Assembly: GCA_022774705.1 (NCBI GenBank)
Contig: JALFLM010000160.1
Location: 1 to 58,165, forward strand
DNA: 58,165 bases
Origin: Lachnospiraceae bacterium
Lineage (GTDB): Bacteria > Bacillota > Clostridia > Lachnospirales > Lachnospiraceae
Reading direction: 5' to 3'
A model generated the notes under the pieces. That model had not been told where the DNA came from. It saw only the letters and a list, made by a program, of their open reading frames with translations, and did no database searches. Position numbers and translations under genes: made by a program. Shown here piece by piece: positions 45,629 to 55,505 of the stretch; the first letter of the stretch is position 1, and each line of letters opens with the position of its first letter.

Positions 45629-47779
45629 ATGGCAACGAAGATTGCACTTGCGGGCAACCCCAACTGCGGTAAAACCACATTGTTCAATGCACTGACCGGT
45701 TCCAATCAGTTTGTGGGCAACTGGCCCGGTGTTACGGTAGAGAAAAAAGAAGGCAGATTAAAGGGATATGAGGATGTTACGGTTACGGATCTTCCCGGAA
45801 TCTATTCCCTGTCTCCCTATACGCTGGAGGAGGTTGTGGCCAGAAATTACCTTATTGACGAACAGCCTGATGTGATTCTGAATATTGTGGACGGCACCAA
45901 TCTGGAGCGTAACCTGTATCTGTCTACGCAGCTGATGGAACTGGGAATTCCGGTTGTCATGGCTGTCAATATGATGGATGTGGTAAAGAAAAACGGTGAT
46001 GAGATCTATACGGATAAACTGTCACGTGCTCTGGGATGCAAAGTGATGGAAATTTCCGCACTGAAAGGAACCGGCATTGCCGAAGCTGCCAAAACAGCGG
46101 TGGAGGTCGGACAGCGAAGCAAAGCACAGATGGTGGTACATACATTTGATAAAAAAGTGGAGGATGCTCTGTGCAGGATTGAATCTTTTCTGGGAAGTGA
46201 CGTGGAAGAATCCCGGAAACGTTTCTTTGCCATCAAGCTGTTTGAAAGAGATGAGAAAATTGCGGCCCGCATGGGCAGAAAGCCTGATGTGGAAAGTATT
46301 ATTACCGCAGTGGAAGATGTCATGGATGATGATTCGGAAAGCATTATTACCAATGAGCGCTATGTTTATATTTCATCCATTATCGGCAAATGCTGCAAAC
46401 GTGTGAATCAGCATAAACTGACGGTTTCCGATAAAATCGACAGGATCGTAACAAACCGTTTTCTGGCACTTCCCATATTTGCAGCAGTTATGTTTCTGGT
46501 TTACTATATCTCCGTTACGACGGTAGGTACTTTTGTGACAGACTGGACCAATGATGTGCTGTTCGGCGAGATCATTCCCCCGGCAGTTCAAGGCTTCCTT
46601 GAAAGCATCGGCTGTGCAGATTGGCTGGTAAGCCTGATCGTCGACGGTATCATAGCCGGTGTGGGTGCGGTTCTTGGTTTTGTGCCTCAGATGCTGGTGC
46701 TGTTTATATTCCTGGCTTTTCTGGAAGCCTGCGGCTATATGGCACGTATTGCGTTTATCATGGACCGCATTTTCAGAAGATTCGGTTTGTCCGGTAAATC
46801 ATTTATTCCGATTCTGATTGGCACCGGCTGCGGTGTTCCCGGTATTATGGCTTCCCGTACCATCGAAAATGACCGGGATCGTAAAATGACCATTATTACT
46901 ACAACCTTTATCCCCTGCGGAGCAAAGCTTCCGATTATTGCCATGATTGCGGGTGCGGTATTCAATAATGCCGGCTGGGTGGCAGCCAGTGCGTATTTTG
47001 TCGGAATTGCAGCCATCATCTGCTCCGGTATTATTCTGAAAAAAACGAAAGTATTTGAAGGAGATCCGGCGCCCTTTGTTATGGAGCTGCCTGCTTACCA
47101 TATGCCTACCGCAGGCAATGTGCTGAGAAGCATGTGGGAGAGAGGCTGGTCCTTCATTAAGAAAGCCGGTACTATCATCCTGCTTTCTACTATTGTGATC
47201 TGGTTCCTGTCCGGTTTCGGATTTGTGGATGGTCAGTTCCGTATGCTGGAAACAATGGAACAGGAGTCCAGCATTCTGGCAGCCATCGGACATGCGATCT
47301 GCTGGATCTTTACTCCTCTCGGCTGGGGTGACTGGAGATCTGCTGTGGGAGCTGTTTCCGGTCTCGTTGCCAAGGAAAATGTAGTTGCAACCTTCGGTAT
47401 TCTGTTTGGTATCGGCGAGGAAGTGGCAGAAGACAACGCACAGCTTCTGACCACCATCGGTGCACATTATACCGCCATTGCCGCTTATTCCTATCTGATT
47501 TTCAACCTGCTTTGCGCACCCTGCTTTGCAGCCATTGGTGCGATCAGGCGTGAAATGAACAGTGCAAAATGGACCTTTATTGCTATCGGTTATCAGACCC
47601 TGCTGGCTTACTGTGCATCACTGGTTGTTTATCAGATCGGCAATGTACTTACAGGCGGATCATTTGGTATCGGAACAGTGGCAGCAGTTATTATTGCGGC
47701 AGTATTTATCTATCTGCTGGTTCGTCCGGCCGGAAAGGCGGAAAACGGCAGAACCGTGAAAGGAGCAATGAAAGCATAA
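45629..47779 (+). CDS. feoB: Ferrous iron transport protein FeoB
   Basis: 716 aa. The N-terminal GTPase has G1 GNPNCGKTTLFNALTGS, G2/G3 VTVEKKEG and DLPGIYSL, and G4 VNMMD. A helical spacer follows, then a membrane domain from about residue 285 with the Gate motifs (LIGTGCGVPGIMASRTI, FIPCGAKLPII) and their conserved Cys residues. Two further gate helices and a final TM follow. It imports Fe(II). The stop overlaps the next start by 1 nt. Confidence 0.96.
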   Translation: MATKIALAGNPNCGKTTLFNALTGSNQFVGNWPGVTVEKKEGRLKGYEDVTVTDLPGIYSLSPYTLEEVVARNYLIDEQPDVILNIVDGTNLERNLYLSTQLMELGIPVVMAVNMMDVVKKNGDEIYTDKLSRALGCKVMEISALKGTGIAEAAKTAVEVGQRSKAQMVVHTFDKKVEDALCRIESFLGSDVEESRKRFFAIKLFERDEKIAARMGRKPDVESIITAVEDVMDDDSESIITNERYVYISSIIGKCCKRVNQHKLTVSDKIDRIVTNRFLALPIFAAVMFLVYYISVTTVGTFVTDWTNDVLFGEIIPPAVQGFLESIGCADWLVSLIVDGIIAGVGAVLGFVPQMLVLFIFLAFLEACGYMARIAFIMDRIFRRFGLSGKSFIPILIGTGCGVPGIMASRTIENDRDRKMTIITTTFIPCGAKLPIIAMIAGAVFNNAGWVAASAYFVGIAAIICSGIILKKTKVFEGDPAPFVMELPAYHMPTAGNVLRSMWERGWSFIKKAGTIILLSTIVIWFLSGFGFVDGQFRMLETMEQESSILAAIGHAICWIFTPLGWGDWRSAVGAVSGLVAKENVVATFGILFGIGEEVAEDNAQLLTTIGAHYTAIAAYSYLIFNLLCAPCFAAIGAIRREMNSAKWTFIAIGYQTLLAYCASLVVYQIGNVLTGGSFGIGTVAAVIIAAVFIYLLVRPAGKAENGRTVKGAMKA

Positions 47780-47982
47780 TGGGAACATTGGTTGTTCTGG
47801 CAGTAGTAATATTAATTGCTGGACTGGCAGTCAGAAGTATTTACAGAGATAAAAAGTCGGGAAAATCCTGTACGGGCTGTCCGGGCTGCGGCGGCTGCTG
47901 CGACAACAGCCATGAACCCGGAAACAGTGATGCTCCGACGGAATCCTGCAGCTGCGGCTGCGCAGTAACAGAAAGGAAATAA
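47779..47982 (+). CDS. FeoB-associated Cys-rich membrane protein
   Basis: 67 aa. One N-terminal TM helix (LVVLAVVILIAGLAVRSIY), then a basic stretch and a Cys-rich tail (CTGCPGCGGCC and CSCGC). Small Cys-rich proteins directly after feoB are a recognised type and may handle iron at the membrane. The start codon overlaps the feoB stop (TAATG). Confidence 0.85.
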   Translation: MGTLVVLAVVILIAGLAVRSIYRDKKSGKSCTGCPGCGGCCDNSHEPGNSDAPTESCSCGCAVTERK

Positions 47983-47986
47983 GCTC

Positions 47987-48469
47987 ATGAGTGACCGGTC
48001 CAAGGGCAGTGAGGAACAGCCTCTTACCCGGGTCAGCCAGGAAAAGGATGCGATTCTGGGTCTGCTCAGAAAAAATGGTTTTCGGATTACAAAACAGAGA
48101 AAGCTGATACTGGATATTGTATTTTCCCATGAATGCACCTGCTGCAAGGAAATTTATTATGAAGCCCGGGCAAAGGATGCATCCATAGGAATCGCAACGG
48201 TCTACCGCATGATTAATACGCTGACAGACCTGGGGGTTTTCAGGACTGCGGTACCGTACAACAGATTATACCGGGACTCAGAGGGGAATTGTACGGAAGA
48301 AATCTATACGGCCTGCGGAGGCTGCAAAATAATTCTGGAAAATGAGCACATTGTGGAATTTTCGGATCATGAATGGAAGCATCTGTTGAAAAAAGCGGTG
48401 GAAGAGAAGGGGCATTCGGGAGAAATCTCCTGTGTGTTTCTGAAATCTTCCGGTGGTGAAAATTTGTAA
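47987..48469 (+). CDS. Fur-family regulator, atypical metal site
   Basis: 160 aa. The winged helix is canonical (NGFRITKQRKLILDIVF, IGIATVYRMINTLTDLGV). The C-terminal half lacks the usual HHDH/HxH sensing cluster of Fur/PerR; one C-x-x-C (ACGGCK) remains, and ECTCC adds further Cys near residue 45. It may therefore sense metal or redox through Cys. It is 4 nt after the small Cys-rich gene, at the end of the feo operon. Confidence 0.85.
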   Translation: MSDRSKGSEEQPLTRVSQEKDAILGLLRKNGFRITKQRKLILDIVFSHECTCCKEIYYEARAKDASIGIATVYRMINTLTDLGVFRTAVPYNRLYRDSEGNCTEEIYTACGGCKIILENEHIVEFSDHEWKHLLKKAVEEKGHSGEISCVFLKSSGGENL

Positions 48470-48546
48470 CAGGTGTACTTGACGAAAGAAAAAAACAGGG
48501 TTATTCTTGCTTTATCACAAAAGATGGGATGAATGCGGAGGAAACC

Positions 48547-49497
48547 ATGGATTTAAAACAATTGCAGTATTTTGTGGTCAGTGTGGACTGCGGAAGTTTC
48601 AAACGGGCGGCACAGCTTCTGTATACCACTCAGCCCCATGTGAGCAAGACAGTGAAGGCCCTGGAGGATGAGCTTGGATGTCCTCTGTTCGACCGGAATG
48701 TAAAAGGCGTACGGACCACGGAGACAGGGAAAAATATCTATCATTATGCCAGACAGGTGCTGATCGATTCCAACCGGATCATCAATCTGCCGGAGGAGCT
48801 TTCACGCAGGACGTTAAAGGTGGCGGCCAATTCGGGGGATCGTATGGTGGCTCTGTTTTCCCATTATTATATGGAAAAGAAGGACAGCGGTCTTCATGCG
48901 GATTATGTAAAGGGAAGTATGGAGCAGATTATTGATTCGGTCTCCGGCAGAGAAACCGATGTGGGATTTCTGTTTATTTCCGACCGGCAAAATGCCTTTG
49001 CAGGACAGCTTCTTGCCCGGAAGAAGCTGTCCTTTTACCCGTTGATGCGGATGGAACCGCTGCTGTTTGTGGGACCGAAAAACCCGCTTTACCATATGGA
49101 CAGTGTTTCCGATCAGGAGCTGCGGGGCTATCGGTTTATACAGTCCCAGGAGGATGACTATGCTGTCAACATGAACCCGGGCTACATGCAGGCGGAATAT
49201 CCGTTTTACAAAAATCAGCAGATTATCACTACAAACAGCGAGCATCTGCTGATCCATATGCTGCTGGAAACCGATCTCTGCAACATCAGCTACAACCTGC
49301 CCTCTGACATCTGCGTCGATGAAAAAATCCGTGCCATCCCTATTCATGGAAACGGAAAAGGATCTGACGTCACATTCGGGTATATTCTGCGAACCAGAGA
49401 GGATGTAGAGCCGGAAGTGCAGGACTTTATCCGGTATGTAATGGAGCACGTATCGGAAGCAGCAGAAGAGGAACAGGGAAATCCGGAAACAAAATGA
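48547..49497 (+). CDS. LysR-family transcriptional regulator
   Basis: 316 aa. N-terminal helix-turn-helix FVVSVDCGSFKRAAQLLYTTQPHVSKTVKALEDELG (residues about 10-45, quoted in part: SFKRAAQLLYTTQPHVSK), then a periplasmic-binding-like effector domain. ATG 48547 has GGAGG 5 nt upstream. The target is unknown: the gene diverges from nothing, and the genes downstream are truncated. A strong terminator follows. Confidence 0.9.
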   Translation: MDLKQLQYFVVSVDCGSFKRAAQLLYTTQPHVSKTVKALEDELGCPLFDRNVKGVRTTETGKNIYHYARQVLIDSNRIINLPEELSRRTLKVAANSGDRMVALFSHYYMEKKDSGLHADYVKGSMEQIIDSVSGRETDVGFLFISDRQNAFAGQLLARKKLSFYPLMRMEPLLFVGPKNPLYHMDSVSDQELRGYRFIQSQEDDYAVNMNPGYMQAEYPFYKNQQIITTNSEHLLIHMLLETDLCNISYNLPSDICVDEKIRAIPIHGNGKGSDVTFGYILRTREDVEPEVQDFIRYVMEHVSEAAEEEQGNPETK

Positions 49498-49536
49498 CCG
49501 AAGAATCCTCTACCTCTAACCGAAATTAATTAATGT

Positions 49537-49588
49537 CACAACAAAAGAACCGGATTTATAGATAATCCGGTTCTTTTGTTGTGTATTT
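49537..49588 (+). terminator. Intrinsic terminator of the LysR gene
   Basis: A 20-bp stem (49537-49556 with 49564-49583) contains AAAGAACCGGATT / AATCCGGTTCTTT and is perfect. TATTTT follows. Confidence 0.9.
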
Positions 49589-49700
49589 TAAATATAAATA
49601 TAATATTAAAAAAAACATCCCACCGGGGGACTTGTATACATTCTACAAAAAAACTACAATAAAGTATCAGCTGATATTACATTTTTATGGAGGAACGTTT

Positions 49701-49910
49701 ATGAAAAGACGGATTGTAGCATTTACACTGGCTATGATGATGGTTATCGGTACCGCCGGATGTGCGTCAGGTACGGAAAAGGAGACGACCGGTTCGGCTG
49801 GTAATTCAACGGAGGCTGCAGGGGAGGAGACGACTCCGGCAGCGGAAAACGCGGAAGGTGATCAGGATAGTATCACCGCCTATGTCGGCACTACTATTTT
49901 TGACGGAAGC
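49701..49910 (+). pseudogene. Truncated start of an ABC substrate-binding lipoprotein
   Basis: It starts with a normal RBS (GGAGG) and a lipoprotein signal (MMMVIGTAGC), followed by a Ser/Thr/Glu linker and AYVGTTIFDGS, which looks like the beginning of a peptide/nickel-type solute-binding protein. After about residue 70 the frame runs antisense through the antiporter fragment up to 50180 and no longer resembles the family. The remaining 400-plus residues are missing. Confidence 0.55.
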
Positions 49911-50560
49911 AGGATATTAAAAATAGTGCTTCCTACCACATTACTGATTGCAATATCTGCATTATGTTTTCTGGCAGCTGTAACAGATGTGGCCAGTTCC
50001 GGAAGAGATGTTCCCAGAGCGACAATGGTCAGACTGATAAAACGCTCACTAAGACCGGCAATACGCGCGATCGCTGTAGCAGCATCAACTGTTACGTCGC
50101 TTCCCAGTACGATCAGGACCAGACCTGTCACCGTAAACAGCAGAAGCTGCCACCAGGGCCGGTTCTTTATTTCTTCCTGAACCTCCCTGTTCTTCTTTGC
50201 CATGACAAACAGATAAACAAAATATAGCAGAAAAACAGCCCACAGAATAACACCTGCCGTAAAACTGATGGTATTGCCGGTATATCCCAATCCCAGCAGC
50301 AGCAGCGTGATTCCGATCATAAACGGAATTTCGTACCGAATAGTGGATTCTGCCACGGATATGGCAGTAATGGCAGACGCCACACCCAGAATGACAAGAA
50401 CATTCATAATATTGCTTCCTACAATATTACCGACAGTAATATCAGCTGTACCTTTCAGAGCTGCGGTAATGCTGACTGCAGCTTCCGGCGCACTGGTACC
50501 CATGGCAACAATAGTCAGACCGATGATCAGCTGCGGAATGCCGATTATCAGAAAAGCGCA
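49880..50560 (-). pseudogene. Internal fragment of a Na/Ca (CaCA) antiporter
   Basis: The fragment keeps both alpha repeats: GLTIVAMGTSAPEAAVS with GNIVGSNIMNVLVILG, and LTIVALGTSLPELATSV with NVVGSTIFNILL. The usual first TM helix is missing (the sequence is coherent only from GIPQLIIG, about 50560), and after FNILL it ends in eight unrelated residues at 49880, losing about 70 residues. The open frame from 50593 has no family-like start. It is probably non-functional. Confidence 0.7.
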
Positions 50561-50714
50561 TTTCCACCCATCCATCCTGATCCACGTTAACATACATGAT
50601 CACTCCGTCATTCAGACGGATCTCCAGCCGGCTTTCCTGTTTCAGATCCTTCGCCCCGTCACTTACCGTCCGGTTATTTACTTCTGATATCTCACTGTAA
50701 TACTGTTTTGTCAT
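50556..50714 (-). pseudogene. 5' end of a T-box-controlled gene, fused into antiporter remnant
   Basis: ATG 50714 has CAGGAGG 8 nt upstream and encodes MTKQYYSEISEVNNRTVSDG and about 35 more coherent residues, then runs out of frame with the antiporter fragment near 50560. The family is not recognised. Its position right after a T-box leader suggests an amino acid-related gene whose body has been lost. Confidence 0.45.
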
Positions 50715-50751
50715 ACCCCAATCCTCCTGCATATCTTTAGATCTCCAAAAT

Positions 50752-51064
50752 AAAAAATCCCGTCCCCGAAAATCTCTTTTCAGGGACGAGAGCTGTGCTT
50801 CGTGTTACCACCCCGGTTTACCTGCACCTCACGGTACAGACCTTAAAAACTACAGAACTGCGGAAAAGCCGACTGTCGATAGTCCGGCACTGTAACGGGT
50901 ACACCCGTCGTAGCCTGAATGGACTCACAGGAATCCATTGTCGGTGCGCAGCTCCGAGGCCATGTTCAGTTACTGTATAACCTTCCTTACTCTCACCGCA
51001 TTGAGGTCTCTATATAAGCGCAAATAACCTACTCTTCTCTTCCTTGCTTTTCTGAATCTGTTTG
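50752..51064 (-). promoter_or_regulatory. T-box leader
   Basis: On the minus strand a promoter (TTGACA, 17-nt spacer, TATAAT; plus-strand positions 51094-51099 and 51071-51076) starts a 300-nt leader. It has a Stem I-like AAGAGTAGGTTA, GGTGAGAG, the T-box GGGGTGGTAACACG (50801-50814) and a terminator (CGTCCC / GGGACG then T6, 50752-50790). UGGU implies a tRNA with discriminator A. The specifier codon could not be assigned. Confidence 0.85.
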
Positions 51065-51095
51065 TTTTTCATTATATCCGCATTTTTCCGGCCTG

Positions 51096-51356
51096 TCAAT
51101 GAGATTCGTGCCCGTTTTTCTTCGGATCCTCTTCCTCCTCAGCCGCAGACCGTGCCCGATATCCTTTGAGTCCCTGAAACAAAAGAACCACACCGCAGAT
51201 GGCAAATACAACTGCTGCTATCGCAATGAACATCATTCTTGAATCCGGTACTGTGCCTGAAAGGATATCCCGGACCAGGCCCCAGGCCAGATACAGCAGA
51301 TAACATCCTGCCAGAATAAACAAAACAGGGCTTCCTGACCATTTTGCATTCTTCAT
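51096..51356 (-). CDS. Small two-TM membrane protein
   Basis: 86 aa with two hydrophobic helices (SPVLFILAGCYLLYLAWGL and MMFIAIAAVVFAICGVVLLF) and a charged tail (EEEEDPKK). AAAGGAA precedes ATG 51356. It follows the AraR-like gene by 25 nt on the same strand and may share its transcript. No family is recognised. Confidence 0.65.
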   Translation of the reverse strand: MKNAKWSGSPVLFILAGCYLLYLAWGLVRDILSGTVPDSRMMFIAIAAVVFAICGVVLLFQGLKGYRARSAAEEEEDPKKNGHESH

Positions 51357-51381
51357 AAAGCATTTCCTTTCTGAATATATT

Positions 51382-52467
51382 TCATGCTTCTGCACCCCTG
51401 ACACAGACGGATTCTCTCACAGTCAGCTCCGGTGTAAATTCATAGTTTGCATCAAACCCGGGATTCGAAAGCAGCCTCAGCATATTCTCGGCAACCTTTC
51501 TTCCCAGTTTCTCCATGGGATGTGATACAGAAGTCAGAGATACCGAATTCAGACTGGCAAGCTCGGAATTATCAATACTTACCAGAGATATATCCTCCGG
51601 GATTCTCAGATGATTCTCCTGTAAAATCGCTGTCAGTGAATGTGCCACATCATCATTGTAGCATACACATGCCGTGCATCCTTCCATCCGTTTCACAATC
51701 CACGGAGCAATTTCAGATAAATTTCTCTGGGTTTCTGTATCGATCCAGATGACCCGAGAGCTGTTTACAGGAATATCCGCCTGCATCAGTGCTTTCAGGT
51801 ATCCTTTGTAACGTTCCATTCCCTGCCCGTCATCCACCTTGAAAATTGCTGCAATATTTCTGTGTCCCTGACTGAGCAGGTATTCCGCAGCGATCTGTCC
51901 GGCCATACTGTCATTGACAATTATATGCGGTATGGTGAGTTCCGGATAAAAGCTGTGGAAAAATAATATGGGAATTCCCCGATCCTGCAATCTCCTGTAC
52001 AACTCCGCATTGGGATTGGGCAGCCCGCTCATGACCGGCTCCGCAATAATCGCTTCACGTGAGTTTTCTGCAAGAATCCTCCTGAGGATCTTCCTTTCCG
52101 CCTCCAGCTGATTCTGGGTAAACATCAGGTTGATGCCGTATTCTGCTGCTCCCAGTGTCTGCCCCATACTCTGAATGATTCTGGGGAAAATATAACTGTC
52201 CACATAAGTACTGATGATATTGATGGTTCTGGACACGCCCCAGACATTACTGTCATCCTCCGGATTTCTGATATAGGTTCCGCTTCCCTGCCTGGTTACA
52301 ATAATCCCTTCCTGATGCAGAACCTTCAGCGCATGACGTACTGTCTGTCTGCTGATCTGAAACATTTCGCTGATTTCATTCTCAGACTCCAGCTTTGCCC
52401 CCGGATGCAGTTCCCTGGAAGAAAGCCGTGATTGTACCCAATCAACTACCTGTTGATATTTCGCCAT
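51382..52467 (-). CDS. araR: AraR-like GntR/LacI-type regulator
   Basis: 361 aa. The N-terminal GntR winged helix (LESENEISEMFQISRQTVRH, then RQGSGTYI) is fused to a LacI-type sugar-binding domain, the architecture of B. subtilis AraR, which responds to L-arabinose. ATG 52467 is chosen because the first 33 residues of the longer frame are not protein-like. The neighbouring ABC importer has GTACAA-type palindromes upstream, matching the AraR operator type. Confidence 0.82.
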   Translation of the reverse strand: MAKYQQVVDWVQSRLSSRELHPGAKLESENEISEMFQISRQTVRHALKVLHQEGIIVTRQGSGTYIRNPEDDSNVWGVSRTINIISTYVDSYIFPRIIQSMGQTLGAAEYGINLMFTQNQLEAERKILRRILAENSREAIIAEPVMSGLPNPNAELYRRLQDRGIPILFFHSFYPELTIPHIIVNDSMAGQIAAEYLLSQGHRNIAAIFKVDDGQGMERYKGYLKALMQADIPVNSSRVIWIDTETQRNLSEIAPWIVKRMEGCTACVCYNDDVAHSLTAILQENHLRIPEDISLVSIDNSELASLNSVSLTSVSHPMEKLGRKVAENMLRLLSNPGFDANYEFTPELTVRESVCVRGAEA

Positions 52468-52551
52468 TTTATTTTCTGCCTTCTCCTTACAAAACGATCT
52501 CCGGCACTTCCCATTCCGGAAACCGTCCCTCATAATCATTTTCCATAACCT

Positions 52552-52577
52552 GAAAAAACGCGTCACAGGCGCGTTTT
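52552..52577 (-). terminator. Terminator of the sugar ABC operon
   Basis: On the minus strand AACGCG / CGCGTT encloses CCTGTGA and is followed by T6. It lies between the permease gene and araR. Confidence 0.75.
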
Positions 52578-52665
52578 CCGGGTATTATACCCGCCTGCCC
52601 TGCCTTAAAAAGCAGAGCAGCCAGGACTTATTATATACTTTTTTTATACTTTGTTCAATCTAAAA

Positions 52666-53841
52666 TCAGCCTTTTTTCTTCTTTGTCAATACATCCATAA
52701 CTACCGCCAGAAGAAGTACAGCACCTTTTACTACTTTCTGGAAGTCGGTGGACAGACCGTACATGGACATACCATTGTTCAGAACACCCATTACAAGAGC
52801 ACCTACAACAGCTCCGATTACAGTACCTACACCACCGGCTGCTGCTGCACCGCCGATATAACAGGAAGCGATCGCATCCATTTCAACACCATCACCCATC
52901 TTCGGGTTTGCAGCACCCTGACGTGCAGAAAGAAGAATACCTGCTACTGCAGAAAGAACACCCATGTTAACGTAGATCCAGAAAAATACTTTTCTTGTAT
53001 TGATACCGGACAGACGTGCTGCTTTGGCATTACCGCCCAGTGCATAGATCTGACGGCCTGCTACTGTCTGACTTGTAATAAAGTGATAGATTGCTACGAT
53101 AATACCAACAACCAGCAGCTGAATCGGGATACCCTTATTCTGACCCAGCTTAACAAAGAAGAACCATACCAGGGCGATGATAACCACATCTTTTACAGCA
53201 GTCTGCCAGGGCACAACATTGGCAAAACCGTATTTATTATTCGTCTTGATCGTTTTTAATTCATTCAGAATCAGACCAACAGTAATCAGGGCAGCAACAC
53301 CGACACTTACCAGATCCAGCTTACCGGAAGCGAAGCTGATCATAACGGAAGGAAGGAAGCCTGTACCGATTACGGTGTAATTTTCAGGCAGAGGACCAAC
53401 TGTTAAGGACTGCAGCAGAGTATATGTAAGACCACGGCCCATCAGCATGGTTGCCAGCGTTACAACGAAAGGCGGGATATCCAGATATGCAATGAAAAAT
53501 CCTGCAAACAGACCGATAATAAGACCGATGCCGATGGCAACCAGCCATGCAAGAGGTATGGACCAGCCCTGTTCAACAACAAGTTTTGCAGAGCATGCAG
53601 CTGTAAGAGCTACGATAGAACCAACGCCCAGATCGATATTGCCGGTCAATACGCAGAGCAGCATACCGGTTGCCAGTACGATAATGTAACCATTCTGCAT
53701 GATCAGGTTATTGATATTGATCGGTGTTGCGTTTTTACCGCCTGTAATAACATAAAAAATTGCAAAAATAACAATCAGTGCGACAATCATACCGATTGAT
53801 TTCACGTCCAGATTCACATATTTTTTCTTATTTTCTTCCAT
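52666..53841 (-). CDS. Monosaccharide ABC transporter permease (GguB/XylH type)
   Basis: 391 aa with about ten TM segments. Typical features of branched-chain/ribose-family permeases are LCVLTGNIDLGVGSIVAL, PPFVVTLATMLMGRGL and AIASCYIGGAAAAGG. It forms the membrane channel with the ATPase gene 5 nt upstream. The sugar is inferred (xylose/arabinose/glucose-like) from the regulator and binding protein. Confidence 0.92.
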   Translation of the reverse strand: MEENKKKYVNLDVKSIGMIVALIVIFAIFYVITGGKNATPININNLIMQNGYIIVLATGMLLCVLTGNIDLGVGSIVALTAACSAKLVVEQGWSIPLAWLVAIGIGLIIGLFAGFFIAYLDIPPFVVTLATMLMGRGLTYTLLQSLTVGPLPENYTVIGTGFLPSVMISFASGKLDLVSVGVAALITVGLILNELKTIKTNNKYGFANVVPWQTAVKDVVIIALVWFFFVKLGQNKGIPIQLLVVGIIVAIYHFITSQTVAGRQIYALGGNAKAARLSGINTRKVFFWIYVNMGVLSAVAGILLSARQGAANPKMGDGVEMDAIASCYIGGAAAAGGVGTVIGAVVGALVMGVLNNGMSMYGLSTDFQKVVKGAVLLLAVVMDVLTKKKKG

Positions 53842-53846
53842 CTCAA

Positions 53847-55400
53847 TTATTCCCCTTTACGATTGTTGTGCTGCATAATGCACTTCATGATTTCTTCCTG
53901 TGACAGTTTTTCTTTCGGTAATTCTCCCGCAATCTCACCTTCATTAATTACATAGACACGATCGCAGGTACCAATAACTTCGGGCATTTCGGATGAAATA
54001 ACGATTACGGCTTTACCCTGTTTTGCCAGATCATTAATCGCACAGTAAATTTCGTATTTTGCACCCACATCAATACCACGGGTAGGCTCATCCAGAATCA
54101 GCACGTCCGGCTGGCTGAGGATCCATTTGGCAAGAACAACTTTCTGCTGATTACCGCCGGAAAGAGAACCCACCGTCTGATTAATGGATGTTGCTTTTAC
54201 ATTGATCAGCTTTTTGTACTTCTCTGCTTCCAGATTTTCTTTTCTCTGATCCACGATCAAACCGTTGGAGAAATATTTACGCAGAGCAGCCATGGTCATA
54301 TTGTGTTTGATATCATCAATCAGGACAAGGCCGTATGTCTTTCTGTCTTCAGACGTGTAGGCAATCTTGTTTTCAATCGCTTCTCTTACGGTCTTTGTGC
54401 TGACTTTTTTGCCATGCATATAAACATCGCCGGAAATCTTCTGACCGTAGGAATGTCCGAATAAACTCATGGCGAACTCAGTACGTCCGGCACCCATCAG
54501 ACCTGCCAGACCGACAACCTCACCTGCACGTACATTCAGATTGATGTTGTTCAGAACTTTCTTATCGGCAATTTCGGGATGATAAACGGTCCAGTTTTTA
54601 ACTTCCATGACCACATCACCCACAGGACAGTCAACGCGTTCGGGATAACGGTTTGTCATTTCACGGCCTACCATGCCTTTAATGATACGGTCTTCGGTAA
54701 ACTCATCAACACCTTTGTGAAGAGTTTCAATAGTATGACCGTCACGGATAACCGTAATGGAATCTGCAACGTAACTGATTTCATTCAGTTTATGAGAAAT
54801 AATGATACAGGTTACGCCTTTTCTCTTCAGCTCCAGCATGATTTCCAGCAGCTGTGCGGATTCTTCATCATTCAGCGCAGCTGTAGGCTCATCCAGAATC
54901 AGCAGATCTACGTTTTTAGCCATTGCCTTGGCAATTTCGATCAGCTGCTGTTTGCCGACACCCAGGGAATTAATGGGCGCGTTCAGGTTTTCGTTCTCAA
55001 GACCTACATGGGCAAGCGCTTCCTTTGCCTTGCCTCTTGTCTGCGTCCAGTTGATGACACCCTTGATGGAAGTCTGCTCATTGCCCATAAATACATTCTC
55101 CGCGATGGAAAGATATGGACTTAATGCCAGTTCCTGGTGAATAATTACGATTCCTTTTGCCTCGCTGTCTTTGATGTTATGAAATTTGCACTTTTCGCCT
55201 TTGTAAATGATATCGCCTTCGTAAGTACCGAAAGGATATACACCGGAAAGTACATTCATCAAAGTGGATTTTCCGGCTCCGTTTTCACCGCACAGGGCAT
55301 GGATCTCACCTTTTTCAACTTTCAGGTTGACGTCATCCAGCGCTCTCACTCCGGAGAATGCCTTGACGATATGGTTCATTTCCAAAATTACTTCAGACAT
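53847..55400 (-). CDS. Monosaccharide ABC transporter ATPase, fused double domain (GguA/XylG type)
   Basis: 517 aa with two ABC domains. First: [16 protein letters not shown], signature-like [15 protein letters not shown], Walker [13 protein letters not shown]. Second: a degenerate Walker A ([11 protein letters not shown]), signature [15 protein letters not shown], Walker [13 protein letters not shown]. This asymmetry is normal for sugar importers of this type. AGGAG lies before ATG 55400. Confidence 0.94.
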   Translation of the reverse strand: MSEVILEMNHIVKAFSGVRALDDVNLKVEKGEIHALCGENGAGKSTLMNVLSGVYPFGTYEGDIIYKGEKCKFHNIKDSEAKGIVIIHQELALSPYLSIAENVFMGNEQTSIKGVINWTQTRGKAKEALAHVGLENENLNAPINSLGVGKQQLIEIAKAMAKNVDLLILDEPTAALNDEESAQLLEIMLELKRKGVTCIIISHKLNEISYVADSITVIRDGHTIETLHKGVDEFTEDRIIKGMVGREMTNRYPERVDCPVGDVVMEVKNWTVYHPEIADKKVLNNINLNVRAGEVVGLAGLMGAGRTEFAMSLFGHSYGQKISGDVYMHGKKVSTKTVREAIENKIAYTSEDRKTYGLVLIDDIKHNMTMAALRKYFSNGLIVDQRKENLEAEKYKKLINVKATSINQTVGSLSGGNQQKVVLAKWILSQPDVLILDEPTRGIDVGAKYEIYCAINDLAKQGKAVIVISSEMPEVIGTCDRVYVINEGEIAGELPKEKLSQEEIMKCIMQHNNRKGE

Positions 55401-55505
55401 GCCTTCCTACTCCTTTACTTTTATTTTCCGTAAAAACAGCGGCAGCTGTCTGCCGCCGCCATATTGGGGTTAAATTTTAAAATTACTGTTCAGAAACGGA
55501 AATAA

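Noticed and set aside
49910-50180. Continuation of the plus-strand lipoprotein frame as a 160-aa protein
   Set aside because: The part after about residue 70 is antisense to the antiporter alpha-repeat sequence and does not resemble any secreted protein.
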